A DNA stretch of 43,119 nt from BMS3ABIN04 sp965554225 (GTDB taxonomy: Bacteria > Bacteroidota > Ignavibacteria > Ignavibacteriales > Melioribacteraceae), in the NCBI GenBank assembly GCA_965554225.1, contig CBEVZC010000010.1, positions 1-43,119 of the forward strand. Reading direction: 5' to 3'. The first letter of the stretch is position 1; each line of letters begins with the position of its first letter. The position numbers were made by a program, and so were the translations under genes. Under the pieces are notes generated by a model that was not told where the DNA came from, searched no databases, and worked only from the letters and a program-made list of their open reading frames with translations. This document shows positions 43,058 to 43,119 of the stretch, in pieces.

Positions 43058-43119
43058 AAAAATATAAATAATTTATTACTGAATATTTTTAGTAATTTAA
43101 TTAAATTGGTATTATAATA

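Overview
The window looks like a chromosomal segment from an AT-rich, diderm, LPS-making bacterium of the Bacteroidota/Chlorobiota/Ignavibacteriota assemblage, most likely Ignavibacteria-like. This is inferred from a fused LpxC-FabZ, split heptose kinase and adenylyltransferase genes (rfaE1, rfaE2), a secreted protein with the QNYPNPFNPST C-terminal sorting tail typical of type IX secretion cargo in that group, two Skp/OmpH genes, and frequent TTG starts. I see no tRNA, rRNA, CRISPR array, transposase or prophage gene. Gene content is core-like rather than accessory.

Layout. Positions 1-25.2 kb are almost entirely minus-strand; the only plus-strand gene there is a small FmdB-type zinc ribbon. 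Reading in the direction of transcription: ilvE (25.2 kb) ends at a strong terminator. Next comes a LexA unit (lexA, a stand-alone WYL-like domain, an unrecognised 129-aa protein) with a promoter whose -10 lies inside a palindrome. Then follows a large envelope-biogenesis block: uppS-bamA-ompH, a terminator, ompH-lpxD-lpxC/fabZ-lpxA-lipM-like, a seven-bladed propeller protein, rfaE1-rfaE2-tamB-rnr, and a three-part metalloprotease/TolB-propeller/beta-barrel protein. Spacings inside the block are mostly from 4-base overlaps to gaps of a few bases. A lipoprotein gene closes the left end.

From 25.6 kb to the right edge all genes are on the plus strand: an mlaE permease without mlaF or mlaD, a sugar-phosphate transferase, then a duplicated two-gene unit. 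Each copy of that unit is a glutamate dehydrogenase followed by a ~1000-aa protein with two receiver-like domains and a PPDK-type ATP-grasp domain. An AlaA-type aminotransferase, an M16 peptidase, a LamG/T9SS-tail protein and a ComM-type AAA+ ATPase follow.

Three things stand out. (1) Upstream of ilvE, on its strand, is a 22-codon ORF in which 11 residues are Leu, Ile or Val, followed 4 nt later by an intrinsic terminator. This looks like an undescribed branched-chain amino-acid attenuator. The start of the leader ORF is also complementary to sequence just past the terminator. (2) The two glutamate dehydrogenases carry opposite coenzyme fingerprints (NAD-type F/P/D against NADP-type S/S/S), and each is followed by its own receiver/ATP-grasp paralogue, suggesting paired catabolic and anabolic nitrogen modules with dedicated but unknown regulators. 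These regulators lack the phospho-His and PEP/pyruvate domains of true PEP synthases. (3) The LexA operon appears autoregulated and carries a WYL-domain protein plus an orphan small protein. All homology calls were made by eye from motifs; no search was run.
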